DNA from: Morella rubra
Lineage: Eukaryota > Streptophyta > Magnoliopsida > Fagales > Myricaceae
Assembly: GCA_003952965.2 (NCBI GenBank)
Contig: CM025856.1
Location: 15,764,419-15,828,418, forward strand
DNA: 64,000 bases
Direction of reading: 5' to 3'
This document shows positions 1-19,228 of the stretch, piece after piece; position 1 is the stretch's first letter; every line of letters begins with the position of its first letter. Below the pieces are notes generated by a model. That model did no database searches, was not told the DNA's origin, and worked only from the letters and a program-made list of their open reading frames with translations. A program made the position numbers and the translations under genes.

Positions 1-1172
1 TTGATTTTGAAGGTGTGCAACACAGATATAAAGTCATTGGGAGCAAGATGACCTCGACAAAGAACAAGAATTTCAATTGTATAATCTCATTTAACCTTTT
101 CAGGTTATAATATATGAATATGACATTAGATTTCCTATAAATCCAACAATATAAATAAATTGATTTTGAATAAAATAAATTAAAATTTTTGTATCATATT
201 TTTATGGGTCTCGAAATTTTTATCAATTCAGTTGGGCGAATGAATGTATGAAAATATAACAATATGTACTTTCGGCTTATTAGTATGGACTCCCAATAAA
301 AATCAACGGTCCCGACTGAGTTCTCCATGGCCAGTTAAGATTGAGAGAGGAAGTCGTGTTGTCCATATAGAAATCACCACTCAATTTTTGCAACAGAAAG
401 TCATTTTTTCATCAACTTTAATATATTTTTATAAAGTCTAATAATTTGTTCATAATTTTTTTAAAAAATTTATAAACTTTAATACGGTTTGTAAACTTTA
501 ACATTTTTTCACCAATTCTAAATAAATTTACACTATCTCCAACAAAAAAAAAATTTCACCTGAGACTTTATTCGTAATTTTTTAGCAGCTTAGACTTTAT
601 TCGTAATTTTTTTAGCGGCTTAGACTTTATTTGTAACTTTTTGCATAGAACCAATTTAAAATCTAGTGTCTTGTTTGTTTAGCAACATTTCTTTATTTGT
701 CTTGCATAGTCAAAAAATCTAGTTCATTTTTTTTCAATAATTTAAATTTTTTTCTACATTAATCAAATATGATTTTGTTATTTAATTATATTGTATATAA
801 TGATAAATATATTTAACACCCTCAATTATGGATTTAGACACTTGCACCATTAACTATTATTTTTATTTACTAATTATTGATTTTAGATATTTTATGTTAT
901 TTTTTAATAAGATTTCATTGTTATCAATTTCAAAAAATTTATAAGATTTTACTAATAAATTTTAAATTTTAAAACTCCAACGATACAATGTATATATGTA
1001 TATATACGTCTATACAAAAGTAACAGACTAACAGTTAGTCTCTGATTTGGTTTGATTTTCAGGTTTTGTTTGTTAGGGTTTTTGCTGTATCGTTCTGCGC
1101 TTTGCGGGTCTGCACACCAACTGAAGACAGGCACGTTTCTGATGCTTTTGTATGTGACATTATAAATCTAAC
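1..1172. other. AT-rich intergenic region and CUL1 upstream flank
   Basis: No gene is recognisable here. The sequence is strongly AT-rich, with poly-A and poly-T runs and one short tandem repeat (563-645). The last 150 bases probably hold the CUL1 promoter and 5' leader, but no convincing TATA box or transcription start could be fixed. A small ORF at 244-441 shows no family resemblance and was not called. Confidence 0.5.
563..645. repeat. Short tandem repeat, about 30-bp period, three units
   Basis: Three successive units start near 563, 593 and 623. Each begins GACTTTATTYGTAA and ends in a T-rich tract followed by AGCRGCTTA. The third unit is diverged at its end. It lies upstream of CUL1 and has no evident coding role. 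Confidence 0.75.
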
Positions 1173-1248
1173 ATGGACGATATTGTGAGAATTGATGTCC
1201 CGGATTTTCAGATTAGTTTGAGGGTTCCTCTTGTCGGCTTTCAGTCCA

Positions 1249-1268
<20 letters not shown>
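1173..1268 (+). promoter_or_regulatory. Possible upstream ORF overlapping the CUL1 start codon
   Basis: An ATG at 1173 opens a 31-codon frame that ends with TGA at 1266-1268, past the CUL1 ATG at 1249 and in another frame. If this stretch is in the mature leader, the uORF could limit CUL1 translation. A TTTTCAG at about 1208-1214 could be the acceptor of a leader intron, and splicing there would remove the upstream ATG. Which applies cannot be told from the sequence. Confidence 0.35.
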
Positions 1269-7291
<6,023 letters not shown>

Positions 7292-8369
7292 TTGCTGCTA
7301 CTACTACCTGTTTGAAAACCCAGAGCTGCTGATGTTTAAGCATAGTGGTAGTGTCAGGATCAAGGCATGAACTTGTAATTTACTGGAATGTAGGGCAGTA
7401 CTATACTCATTACAAATTTTTGTAAATGCTTTTTGATAGGACTTGCTAAGCGTCGTTGATAGTATTAGGAAGTTGAGGTTAGGTTTAGAGAAGTTTTGTG
7501 CACTACACTTGGAGCAAATGTATTTTTTGTGCTTGATGGACGCAACTTTATACGATGGAGAAAAATTAATAGCAATGGCGATTTTTAAGATCTTGGAAAT
7601 GCTGAGGATCACCACGCATATTTATTTTTTATTCTTTAAATTCTTTTCCATATTAAACCCAAATTGTTGCCTTCTGTGCGTTGTCTTGTGATGAAAGTAG
7701 CAAAATAGGTGTTTTCAATCTCAAGTAGTGTACGCTTGTTACCAATTTAGATGGGCTGACACCTACAAATGAAAGCTGTGGAAGGTTCTTTATGTTCTTG
7801 ACATTGTGGCACACCCCTCTTGGCTTCAGGTGGTCTGGATGGTTGGAGTCTAACATTAACGGGTCAGTATCAACCCGAAGCCATTTTCTGGTGGTGCCAA
7901 GAACATACTGATCGATTCACATGTTGAATTAGTAGATAATTGTTGTTTTGTTTTGGCACCCTACGGAAATACACACTAACTAGGAAAATTGATAAAGCAA
8001 CCCCAAGATTCTCCGCTTATTTGCCTTAAAAGAAATACGGTTACCATTGATTGCAACCTTTTGGTGCCTCTTCGAGTTGGCAACTGGCAAGAGGAGCAGC
8101 TCCTGTGACTCATTCTTCCATCGCCCACTTCTTTTTCGGTACATCTGTAGATATTCGAGGATAATTTTCGTCTTTCAGAACGTTAATAATCGGCCGAAAA
8201 ATCTCTCGGAGGTCATCGATTGTTTAGGCTTGATATCGGAGACACATCAAAGGCGTACCGGCCTCATGCACTCCTATATGAGCGTCAGCACCTCACGCAC
8301 ATGATAACCCGATAGTCTGCAAGCCGCTTTCCACCTATCTATTTTGCCTGGACTACTTCCTTTGTGCTC
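7292..8369. other. CUL1 3' flank and intergenic DNA, no gene seen
   Basis: The first few hundred bases after the stop at 7289-7291 probably include the CUL1 3' UTR. The rest holds only short unrelated ORFs in all frames, none resembling a known family and none with a coherent set of splice sites. Confidence 0.5.
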
Positions 8370-8552
8370 CCTCTGAATGTGTGTTTTCAATTAACTCTTT
8401 TGGACATTGGGTCCATTTTCTGTTTTTGTAAGGCTTGTGCCGTTTGGGCTAAATCTCTGACTTGTTTGGAGCTTATTTTGTTAATTTTGATTTGTATTCC
8501 CCTTTCTGTTTCAATGAAATTTTGTTATTTAGAAAGAAAGAAAAAAAAAAAA
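8370..8552 (+). mobile_element. Probable LINE-type 3' tail
   Basis: T-rich non-coding sequence running through CTTGTTTGGAGCTTATTTTG and TTTCAATGAAATTTTGTTAT to an A-rich tail (about 8533-8554). This resembles the 3' end of plant L1-type retrotransposons. No upstream reverse-transcriptase remnant was recognised. Confidence 0.4.
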
Positions 8553-9284
8553 AAGGGTAGTTATAGAATTTTTTGTAGTTAGGCAGATGGCATTGAACCT
8601 ACTGGCGTAGATTGACGTTTGTAATTGTGGATGTGTTGAACATCCATAGGTGCCATACAAATAATCTTTTTAGTAATTTGAAAGCTTGAACAGGAAAAAG
8701 CTACAAATGGTTAGAATCAGAGGAGATAACAGCAACTATTCCGGAAGTTCTCTCTCAATGCTATAACCAGGCCACTTGTTCAGTAGGAGGAAGAAGGGAA
8801 GGTGAGTTGAAGTGACGGTTAAAGCCCTATCTTAAGTCCCAAAGCCCCTTTTCACCACATGAGACGAGGAGACAAAGATCGAAAAAACTTGAGATTTATT
8901 ACGAAGAATGGGATAACTGTTACAAATATTATACAGGCATAAGGACAGGGTAGTAGGTAAGCAGGTAAGAAGGGAGGCGTCAAAATCCCATCAGCAGCGA
9001 CTTACTGCTTTTTAAACTATCAAGGAAATTAGAAACGCTAAATAAAAATGGTCAAATTCTCCACTAGTCAGCCATCCTGCCTCCGCGAACGCCTGAATTG
9101 CTCAACCTACAACCACGAACGCAATTTAGTTACTAACAATCAGATCATCTTGGACTGATCCCTGATCCAGTATATTATGCACCAGCCTATTCCTATGAAC
9201 GCTAATCAATATTTGAGATTATCTTAAGTAAACACGAATCCAAAGGCTACAGTCAGTCAAGGGACATTTTATAGTGTGTGTAAT
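8553..9284. other. Intergenic stretch, nothing recognised
   Basis: No coding frame, RNA gene or structured repeat was recognised. It lies between the convergent CUL1 and CW-finger genes. Confidence 0.45.
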
Positions 9285-9445
9285 AAAAATTTAGAGGTTA
9301 AAATTTTAGGTTATGGGAATTAGTGAAGAAGTGAAGAGAGAGATGATTTAAATAAATTTTTTATATTTATTATAGTGAAAATGAATGATTTGATGGAGAA
9401 AGATTATTTTGTAATTATTTTATCAAGTAAAATTTTGGAGTGCAC
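9285..9445 (+). mobile_element. MITE, same family as 57900-58080
   Basis: It shares the order GTGAAGAGAGAGATGATTTAA, TTTTTTATATTTATTATAGT, GATTTGATGG and ATTTTGTAATTATT with the copy at 57900-58080, and ends in AAAATTTTGGAGTGCACC against AAAATTTTAAGGTGCCC there. About 160 bp, AT-rich and non-coding. Terminal repeats were not resolved. Confidence 0.6.
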
Positions 9446-11092
9446 CAAAAACGCTATACCAAATACACTCTAAAGGTCTCATGCTGGGTGGGGGTTGGGG
9501 GTAATTTAGAGGTCTCACTATCTTCTTCATGCAACTACGCTTCCAACGCAAGCGATTTTGACCATTGGACGCAAAATCATTTCTTGCAAACCACCCCTTC
9601 TTTGCAAGTATGGGAGTTTTTTTTTTTTTATAAATATGCAAGTATAGGAGTTGCTATGCCAGAATGTTGTTACTCCTCTCACAGATGGTACACAGTGAGA
9701 CCACTAATCCAGTAGCACTCAAAGTCCAGAAGAATTTCTCTCCCAAGGATGGTTAAACAATGGCTACATGCTACGTCTGGATAATGAGTTCTGAATGGAT
9801 AAGTCTTAAGAGTTCTGAATAGCATATTTCTGCCAGAAACACAACATAATAGTGGCTGGCTACTCAAGATTACTTCTGAAAACCTCGAAGTGCAATACCA
9901 TCCTCAATAATACTTAACCCTCTGGACACTAATCAATTGGAAGGAAACTACCATTTCATTGACAAACAAAGCTTTCATATCTCGATCAAGTTTACAAAGG
10001 TAGTGAAAAAAAGTAACTCTACCTGGTTAGATCAATGTGCTACTACACTCCCTCCGCCCTTTTGAAGAAAGAAGCTTACGCTGTTCCTGGTATAAATGAA
10101 TATCAATGATTGGTATATTTACAGAAGACTCTGCCAACAAGGAAACGAAATGAGTTAGAGGTGAATGTATGACACTAGTCAAAGCAATTTTTTCAGAACA
10201 GAGGGCGACAAACCTTTTGAGGAAAATACTTAGCAAATGGAGTTCTGGGACCTATATGGTCATTGCTGTAATTTACTTTCCCCCTCTATGACTTTTGCCA
10301 ACTTATTCTTACTTGTGTCCGCCAGTAACAAATAGATAAGTGTTTCCACTTACTATGACAAACTATAGAAGACCACCTGCAGATATGAGAGAAAACACAA
10401 ACATAGAATGAAACAGAGAATTAAAAACAAGACTGAAGCAAAAGGAGGAGTAATGTGACAAGTTGCCTACATGGGACTGCCATTTCTTCCGCACCCTTTA
10501 TATATCCTCTGAAGCATCCGTGAAGCGCCTCTTCTTGTAGCACTAACATTACAAAGTTCATGCACATACCGGTAGCTCCCCATACTCATGTTCTCTCCAA
10601 ATAAAGCAAATCTCAAACAAAGCTAAAGGCAAAACTTCCTTTGAAGAAAAGCTAGCCAATAGATTCCAAGTTCCAGGATCAAAATTCAAACCCTGCACAC
10701 CTACTAAATCTTCAACCCCAATCCAGAAGGATCGATACGGATCAACCTCTTCTTCATTTGCCAATGATCAATACGCTCATACATATAAAATCTTGGAATC
10801 GTTTTGGCCAAACCTTAATTGATAAACAATTTATCCTGATTCCACTTCTGAAAGCAGATGCAGCTCCTTAAAAAGCTCCTTGAAGATGCCACATTCATCT
10901 TGTATAGCCAACATGTACAGAGAACACTAACTTCATAAGTTGGTGATGGCCAGTCTCTGAATATCATGCAGTGTGTGTGAGAGATCCAGGTCAGCCTCTT
11001 TTCTTTTGTTCCTAAAGGCTTAATACACATAAGACACCAGCCGAAGTTTTTCTTCCCAGGGTTGAATTGTTTACACGACCACTTCTGATTCT
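9446..11092 (-). other. 3' flank of the CW-finger gene, no further gene seen
   Basis: The part next to 11,093 should include the 3' UTR of the minus-strand gene. Short ORFs on both strands (for example 10558-10764 and 10815-11030) have no family resemblance. No poly-A signal was assigned with confidence. Confidence 0.4.
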
Positions 11093-14000
11093 TTAACGGC
11101 TAATGGCCTCCATTGCAAGCCGCACCAAACGCAGTAATCCCTCTACATCTTGGAAGTTAAAATCAAGAGCCCTTCTAATAGAAGAGACACTCTCCCTATA
11201 TTTGATGTCACCCAAGCTTACATTAGCACCTGCAAAAGCCATCCGTGATTTCCTTGAGGCTTCCATTGCAAAATTAACATCCTGTGCCTGCATAACATCA
11301 ATTTGATTTTGCTCAGATATAAATAGTGTTTAACGTTGAATAGCATCCAAGAAACATATAACAGGGACATGGTTCAGATGCAAATTCATGTTGACCATGC
11401 ACCAAGACCATTTTAACACGCAACACATATAGTGACAAAATAAGCACAATGCTTTTGCACCATCGATGTGAGAGGAAAGATGTATCATTTGTACACAGCA
11501 ATCATGTTTGAATATTCAGCAACAATTGAACGTCATATCCAAGATTACTTACAAAACTGAGCAACCGCGTAAAGTTGGGACGGCTTCGGGCAGCAATGAC
11601 ATGGTTTCCAGCAACTTGGGGAGAGCTAATACCCTTGGATGATAAGGTTACCTTATCCACTGTGGTGGGGTTGTTTAAGTTGTCAAGATCAGAGGCAGAT
11701 GAAGAAGGAGACTCACCTAAACAAAGGAAACCAGAAGAATTACATCACATGAAAAGTGTGTCCCCTTTAGCATTAATTCAGTGGCATGAACAGAGATTGG
11801 GAAAGGAAATTGCTAAAGGAAAGGAGAAGAAAAGAAAAAACCCCCATTCACATAATGAAAAGGGAAGATACTGAAAATAGAATGCTCCAACGAGGGGATC
11901 TCATGGACTTTGTCACAAACTTTTTCTTTTTGGCTCAAATAAAAAAACAACAGAAAAAAAGGCAAGCTCTTCTTTTAAGCATTGAGTTCTAAATTTGGTT
12001 CATCAAAAGCAGTAAGAACGGCATGACCAGAATGTGCCATCATCTGACTTCATTTGCCAATGAAACTTTAGCCAGAGGATCATATTACAGCTTAATGACA
12101 TTATTAGCTGTTTGCATTGACTTATGAGCAAAATATACTTTATGTTGTGGAAAGCTCAGGGAATTTCATGCTGAAAAGAGCTCATAGTAGCTTTAACACA
12201 TAACAAAGTAAGTATCAGATAAGTTGGTCCCACACAGAAGAAAAATGGCATTGTTCAAATTACCGGGAGGAACCATTTGTAGTGCACTCTGCAATTCATG
12301 GCGATCTCTGCTTGCACTGTTATGTGAGAAATAGATTACCCTCATATAAGCCACCTCCATGCATTTGTAGGCCAGAGCAGCAGCAGCCATGTCTTTGGAT
12401 TTCTCATATTCATGGGCACAAAACCTATTTGATATAACAAATGATAAAAAAGACAGGCAAAAAAAGATTCCAAATTCCACCAAATTCAATATATCACGAA
12501 TAAGTCCAATAACAAAGCAATCAAGTTCCAGATGGCTGAAATATATCAAGTCAGTTGAAAGACCTCTAAACTGCAGTTCTAATGATGGGGAAAATAGACT
12601 CGGCAAGAGTTGCGATCACTAAGAATATACATGCTTTAACATAAAAGGCAACAACCACGAGAAAAGATGGTCCACATATTGGGTGCACACATGCAGAGGA
12701 AGTGATGCAAAACAAGATTAATCAAAAGCTTCAATCCATGTTAACAAATCCACAAAAAAATAATTTAAGAGCTGATATGAAGAAAGCCATTATGGGCAAC
12801 CTATACGGACTGCAGTTTTGACAAAGTGCTGGAAATGTTAGAACACATAAGGTTAGATGGCACATAAAGCTTCTTTTAACCCAACTACCCAAGGTGGAAT
12901 TAGTAATCTTAACTCACTTCCCAGAATGTGGACACCATGTCCACATTCTGGGAGGTGCCTGGAATGCTTGGTACATAAACAATAAGTACACAAATTGTAA
13001 CTCTAACCACTAGTATCAGAACAGAACCACCCCTACCCTTCCCCCTCCCCAGGCAACAGGAAAAACAAAACAAACAAAAAAAGCAAGAAAGAACAAGTAA
13101 GCTAAATTCAATGCTTCAAATGTTCACTTACTCGCAGAGTTTCGCAGTGCTACTATACACTTGCTTTGATTGAATCATCTCACTATGTTTGGAGCTCTCA
13201 CAGTTGCCAGATTCCAGTAGAGAAGCTCCATAAAGAAACTTGAGGGCTGCCTCAAAGTACATTCTTGTGCTCTCGAGATTTGACCCAGAGTTCTGCAAAA
13301 GACAGCCAACTAATGCTAAGAATTAAGAGAGAGTAAGTGCAGCAATAGCTGAATCAAGCAAAGACTCTTATAACCTTAAAACGATCGGCCAAGTGTTTAA
13401 GATCTTTAGCTTCTTTCAGAGCGTTGTTAGCAGCCTGGCTGGAGGAATCTCTTCTAGCTGGACTAGGGGCATCAAGTTCCTTGGCCTTCTGCCCATTGGG
13501 TGTGGGATATCTTGAACTAACATTCTGATTTCCATTCTGATGATCAGCCTTTCTTCCCTGTTTTTGTACTTTCAATGCGGCATCACCTTCAGAGGCAACA
13601 ACTGCTGGACTATGTGCCCCATTTCCATTCTGGGACCCAGTAACTGGTCTGGGACAACGATTCACTGTCTCAATCTGAGGCCCCCCAGAGGGTGGCAATG
13701 GGAGTGACTTCCCTCTCCCAGAAACAAGTCCATCTTGATCAGTTTTATCAGAAGGGAACCTCTTTGAAGATCTTTCACCATCAGAGTCTTGGGGCATATT
13801 TTTCTTTGTTGTAGACCCTGCATCCTGTCTGCAGATAGAATCAACTTTCATATGTGGACCATCATGCTCTCCAAACTTCAACTGGCTCTCTCTTCTACTG
13901 CTCCCGCTCAACAATTTTCCTGCAGGGTCTTTCTTAGAGACGTATTTGTTCTCAGCTTCATCAGACTTGACTCCAAACTTCTCTGGCAACTTGTTTTTAC

Positions 14001-17000
14001 TGTCCCTAAGTTTTACTTCATGTGAAGGTGAATGATCTTGAAGGTCACTGAGAGAATCAGGAATCTTGACCTTACCCATATCAGATTCAGTTTTAAAACT
14101 GCGGTTTTTGTCCTTCAACTGTGAAGAGGGCCCCTTTCCAGACTTCCTTGGACGAGATTGATTAGCATGAGGACTGTCATTCTGTCTTTCTTCATCATGG
14201 CATTGATTTAAAGACTCTGGTTTACTTGGATATGGAGTATCCAGGCCTAAATTATCGGCACCACCATCTGCAAAATGGTGGTTTGTGATATGAGGAGAAG
14301 GCAGAGTCTGAGCTCTAGCTCTACCGCCTGATACATGACTAAAATCCCTCTCTTGAAAGTCAAGCCCAGAGGACCCAACGGACCTGTGATAATCCACACT
14401 GAATGTTTTGTCCTTTGTTGCTGTACCGGATCGATCACTCCCATCATCACCTTCACCATCCGAGCATTTCCTTGGACTACCCATGGCCAGGTGACCAGCA
14501 TCCTGGAGGTCATCTTTCCCCTTGAGGTCCCTACTTTCTGATGTAAGCTTATCTTGATTAGAAATTCTCATAGGTGATGAAGAAACTGATTCTACTGGTG
14601 AACCTTTCACTTCCTGGACGCTGGCCTTTGTTTTATGGGAACCAGAGACCTTAGACGAGCTTGAAGTTGCTGCCATGGAAGGCTGTAGAGATCCCAAATC
14701 CCTTCTCATAGAATCCACACCATCCAAGCTTCGCTGTGACAGATTGCTCCCTTGATCATTCCCAGGTATCTGGTTCTTTCCATGACTACGTTTTCTGTCT
14801 GTTCCACCGCTGTCTCTACTTGCCCTGGATTCTTTTTCCTCAGACTTGGATATCCTTGCCTTCTTTTCCTTCCTGTAGTCAGCACTGCTGAACTCCTTCA
14901 CTTTCCTCTTTTTAGCATTCTCTCCTCTATCAGAGTTTCCCATGTCCAAAGATCCATCATCCAAAGAAACTGGAAATTTGTGCTTTGCCTTTTTAATGGA
15001 TAGACGTGAACCGTCCTTTGAATCATCCATTGAGTCCTTAAATGAAGAGCGTTCACAGTATCTAGGTCGATCCTTCCCAGAAGATGTAGTTGGAAAAGCA
15101 CTACTTGAGCTAGGACCTGTCTTACTAGTAGGCCCACTGTGGTCCGGTGTCCCACATTCATCAGTCACATGCATACCTTCTGTCTTCATTTTCTTGGAAG
15201 ATCTAGAACAATCCTGATCACTATTATCCCTTTTGCTCTTCATCTTTGAATTTTTGGCGTCACCTGTGCACATGGTTTATCAACAAGTTAATTGTTTAAT
15301 AATAAAACGGACTATTCAAAACAGAAGTTTACCAGCTTCAAATACAATACCTCCGTCAGAATGGCTATCAAGTACTTTTTGCTTCTCTTTATTTTTTTTC
15401 ACAGGCAAGTCACTGGACTTGCCTAGCTGCTGAAAATCAGGCTCTCCCATTGGAGGAGATTGATTGACATCATTTAAGCTCCTACCTTTCACTGATGCCT
15501 GCAAGTGTTTCTTCATGGAGTTCGACAACTGAGAGAGACCATCTTTATATGTTGCATCTGATGTTTCTTTCAACCCATCTTTCTTCTTTCCACCCCAAGG
15601 CATAGCATGTAAACTAATATTTTGATGGTTTTGGTCGGGACGCCGAACATTAGCCAAGGTTGCTCCAGTAATAATCCCACCAGGATTACCATGCAAATTA
15701 GCTTGACTTTCAGCAGGAGCTTGATAATGTGCAATAAGAGCTTTTGTTGTTTCCTCCTCAGTAACAGTACACCGATTCATTCCGGGCCTAAAAACATTGT
15801 GGAAAGGTCATGCTCAGGAGAGAGACAGAGACAGAGACAGAGACAGAGACAAAGACAGAGGCAGAGAGAGAGTAGAACACTAAAAGGCTACTGGAAAAAA
15901 ACTTACAGCCAGTCAAGCATGCTACATAGCCACTTCTCAGGTAGGTCTTTGGGGGTTGTCCCAATTGGAAGAAGCCGCCATTTATGACACCTGTCACATG
16001 AGACCCAAGTATCTTGTTCTATTACTGAAGGAGCCCCTGTTGCAGGAGCTGCATCAGAAATGAGCCCATTCCCGGTGCATGGACCTATGTTTGAAACCAC
16101 TTTAGGATAAGCCTCTGATGTCGACAGCTTATCAACTTTCTGAACACTGGGTCTCTCTTCTAACGCATTGTCAGTGGCACTTGTGCTTTTCTCAATCACC
16201 TCAAAGTCTTTGTCTCCAGAAGGCACTTCCAACGAGTCTATTGGGTTATCTTCTTCTTCTTCAAATTCCCCAAAGAAATCTCTATAGCGATCTTCAGCTC
16301 TTCCAAGATCCTTTTGGAATTTGAACTCTTCCACTTCACCTTTAGACATATAATTGTCCGGATGAGTGCCCTTTTTGGTTTTGGGAACAGCAGAAGAACC
16401 AACCCTCAAGCTTACTTTTGGTACCTCTGCAGCTAAGGTACCATTAATTTGACTTCCTTTTGATTTCTTCTTACTCCTAGAAGATGAGTGTTCCTTCTCA
16501 GGAGGCAATCTCATACTGTCTCGTTCATAGACAGTAGCTTTCAGAATAGGCTTCTCCTTGAATGGATCTGTTAGTTCAGTGTTTATAGCTTTTCTTCCCT
16601 TTGTAATATTCGAATCAGATTTTACCGAGTCAAAACTTGTCTCTCTGTTGCTATGGAAAGCTTTTTTTGGATATACTGAAATGTCATCGAGAGAATTTGC
16701 TTTCTTATCTTCCCAAACCTTCTCAGCAGAGCCAGCCTTTGACTTCTCAAACCAGCCATCCTCTTGAGTGAATGTTGGGCCCAGTGGTTCCTTTTTTTGT
16801 ATATCAGAGAAGTCTTTGACCTTTAACAAATCCTTATTGGCTACCCCTAATGCCTCAGAAGCCCTACATTTACCTTTTTCCGTGTCCCCAGCAGCAGAAC
16901 TTGAGTTAGACAGAAGCGGTAGTTTCAGAGTGTTAGAAACAAGCTCCTCACAAGCCAATACATCAATGTCGGGTTCATTCCTCAATATAAAATCATTGCC

Positions 17001-19228
17001 CTTCCGAGCATCCTTACTATCACCACTCTTCAATTCCACTGAAAGATCATTTCCCTTCAAAGACTTCATTTTCTTCTCACCTACCTTCCCATCAGCATTT
17101 CCAGAATCAGTGCCATTCAGTGCCATGTTAGAACTTTCCAAACCACCCCTTGTCACAGCCATAGATATATGATTTCTGATAAGCTTTTCCTTTTTGGTCA
17201 AATGAACAAGATCGTTGGAAAGAGGTGATAAGAGTAAGTCCCCAGGCACTGGAAAGGACGTCATAATCTGCTCCAACACATCAAAAGACAAACATATTCT
17301 AATTTCTTTCATGGATTTTATGGATAAGAAAGAAAGGGATTATTAGATTACAAAGAATTATTCACCTGAAGAATAGTGGTGGGAGATTCAAATGGGATCT
17401 CTTCAGGTTCCTGGGACATCCCTTCACTTCCTGAAGGGCTGTCATTTAATGATGATGATGGTGAGACATCAAGACCAAGACCACTGTAAATTGCGGCATT
17501 TTTTTGAGTTGACAAGTTATCAGAACCCACTTTGATTCGAACCTTCAGTGTTTTCTGGTCTGCTAAATTAGTAAACAGTTTTTCCTCAGATTCATATCTA
17601 GGAGTGACTTTTGCAGAATGAGCACATGTCATTCCAAGATCCTGATTGTCTGAGTCCTTCATGGATGGTCCCTTTAGCACAGGCAATGATGTGGAACAAG
17701 TTAAAGATGATCCAAATCTCACTGACTGAGATGCATTTGAAGAAACTAAAGAGTTGTGATGGCCACCCTGTGCAGTACCATAAATTTCTCAGCTAAAAAG
17801 TCTCAGATCAAGAATGACCCCTTCATAAGAAACAGATTATAAAGAAACAATTTGCATCATACGGTTAAAACCTACCTCCAACACTTGATTGCTGGGAGAT
17901 CTAGCGGTACAGTAGTTCTGACCTTTGAGAGGACTCCTCGGATGAGAACAAACAGGAGATCGCTGATAGGCAGGCAAAAATGAGCCGTATCCTCCAAATT
18001 TTGCCCCTGGCACAAATGGAATAGTACCAAAATTATCAATTAAAGAGAATCACTCTGAAATAATGTGGCCTCAAGCTTTTTTTCTTTAAACATACTCCTG
18101 TCTTTTAAGGACTTACCCAAATTTTCAGCAGAAACACCACCTTCGAAATCCTTCTGGAAGTGTCCCAACACATTTTGAAGTTTTTCATCCTTAAGAAGAT
18201 ACAGAAGTCACATGTCATACAGATACCAATAAAAAGACAAAGTTTTATAAACTAGAATCAAAGGGACAGTATCATAAGACGTTTAGACAATTTGTAAAGC
18301 TGGCATCTATACTTCCCAAAAGAAGCTAAACTTCACCAGCGCTCAATGATGGACTGAGTCTCTCTATCTCATAATCCACTACTCAGAAAGTTTTCATAAC
18401 GCTTTTTTCCCTAGCTAATCTTAGGAAGCTTATATATAGGTTCTAAACATCCCTCTTAACTCCTGGATGAAAAGGATGGAACATGGATTTGATGACGCAT
18501 TCCAACACTGCTCTAGGAAAAAAAAGAAATAGTCCAAGACTTTTAGCGTACTCACGACACAAACACATTCCCTGTTATTGCAAGTGAAACCCTAACTACC
18601 AACTTACAAGCTAAATCTCCTCCTACCATGACCAATCATTTCTCCAGAAAAGGATAAAGTATCTGGATTAACTGAATAGCTTAAACAGCATTACCATTAA
18701 ATCGGGAAAGGCAATTAGTTCTCTTAATAATTGATCTCCTCTGACCACGCAAGCCAAATAAGCAGTTCAACAAACAAAGGCTAAGATGTCATAAGAAGGT
18801 CTTGAACTGTAATTTTCCTTTTCTTTGATCTCCCTCTGACTATATTTTTGAATCTAATCACATTAAAATCCCGGAAAAAATTAACGTAACACATTCACTG
18901 TCCTAAAAAGCCGGGAAACGCAATCGAAGTAAGACACAAAAAAAGAAAAATCTTGGATCTAATTCACCAACTAAGTCAAACATAACCATATCTAGCACCT
19001 GTACAACATAGCTCGTACAAAAATATCATATTTTCTGAAGCAAAGGAACATGTAAAGAATCCTTACAATGTAAGAGAGAGCGACATCCGGGTCGATGCTA
19101 GCATCGTAATCGTCGCAGTCATTACGGTAAGAACAAGCCTCGCCTTCTTCAAGCTCAGTCTCCTCCATCTCTCCCCCGCCACCAAACCCTAGCCCTAGCC
19201 CCTTCCTTGCATCCCCAACGGAAATCAT
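11093..19228 (-). CDS. CW-type zinc-finger protein, probable H3K4-methyl reader (11 exons)
   Basis: A large, low-complexity, basic and Ser-rich protein that should act in the nucleus. Exons in coding order: 19228-19067, 18189-18117, 18006-17876, 17767-17366, 17267-15907, 15787-15333, 15263-13375, 13292-13132, 12424-12264, 11716-11553, 11287-11093. All junctions keep frame, giving 1717 residues. The CW domain spans the exon 5/6 junction: WVSCDRCHKWRLLP then EKWLCSM and PGMNRC, with zinc ligands Cys680, Cys683, Cys704 and Cys716 and aromatic residues Trp677 and Trp686. CW domains of this kind bind methylated H3K4. The N-terminus (MISVGDARKGLG, then EELEEGEACSY-like acidic text) and the helical C-terminus (about 1480-1717, YFEAALKFLYGASLLE and LLRLVRLAMEAISR) match the plant CWZF family known from Arabidopsis and rice. 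Between them lie long Lys/Ser/Asp-rich stretches, probably disordered with nuclear localisation signals. The precise orthologue is not assigned. Confidence 0.93.
12919..12953. repeat. Perfect 16-bp hairpin in intron 8 of the CW-finger gene
   Basis: The arms TCCCAGAATGTGGACA (12919-12934) and TGTCCACATTCTGGGA (12938-12953) are exact inverse complements separated by CCA. The hairpin lies inside the intron 12425-13131. Confidence 0.9.
15819..15873. repeat. AGAGAC hexamer microsatellite in the short intron 5 of the CW-finger gene
   Basis: About nine tandem copies of a GACAGA-type hexamer, the last few imperfect, followed by a GA run. The host intron (15788-15906) is only 119 nt, so the repeat makes up almost half of it. 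Confidence 0.9.

Noticed and set aside
12193..12606. 137-codon minus-strand ORF
   Set aside because: It is exon 9 of the CW-finger gene read through its flanking introns.
13662..15217. Several ORFs of 60-90 codons on both strands inside the CW-finger gene
   Set aside because: They are alternative-frame shadows of the large exon 7 (13375-15263), which carries the family-like protein.
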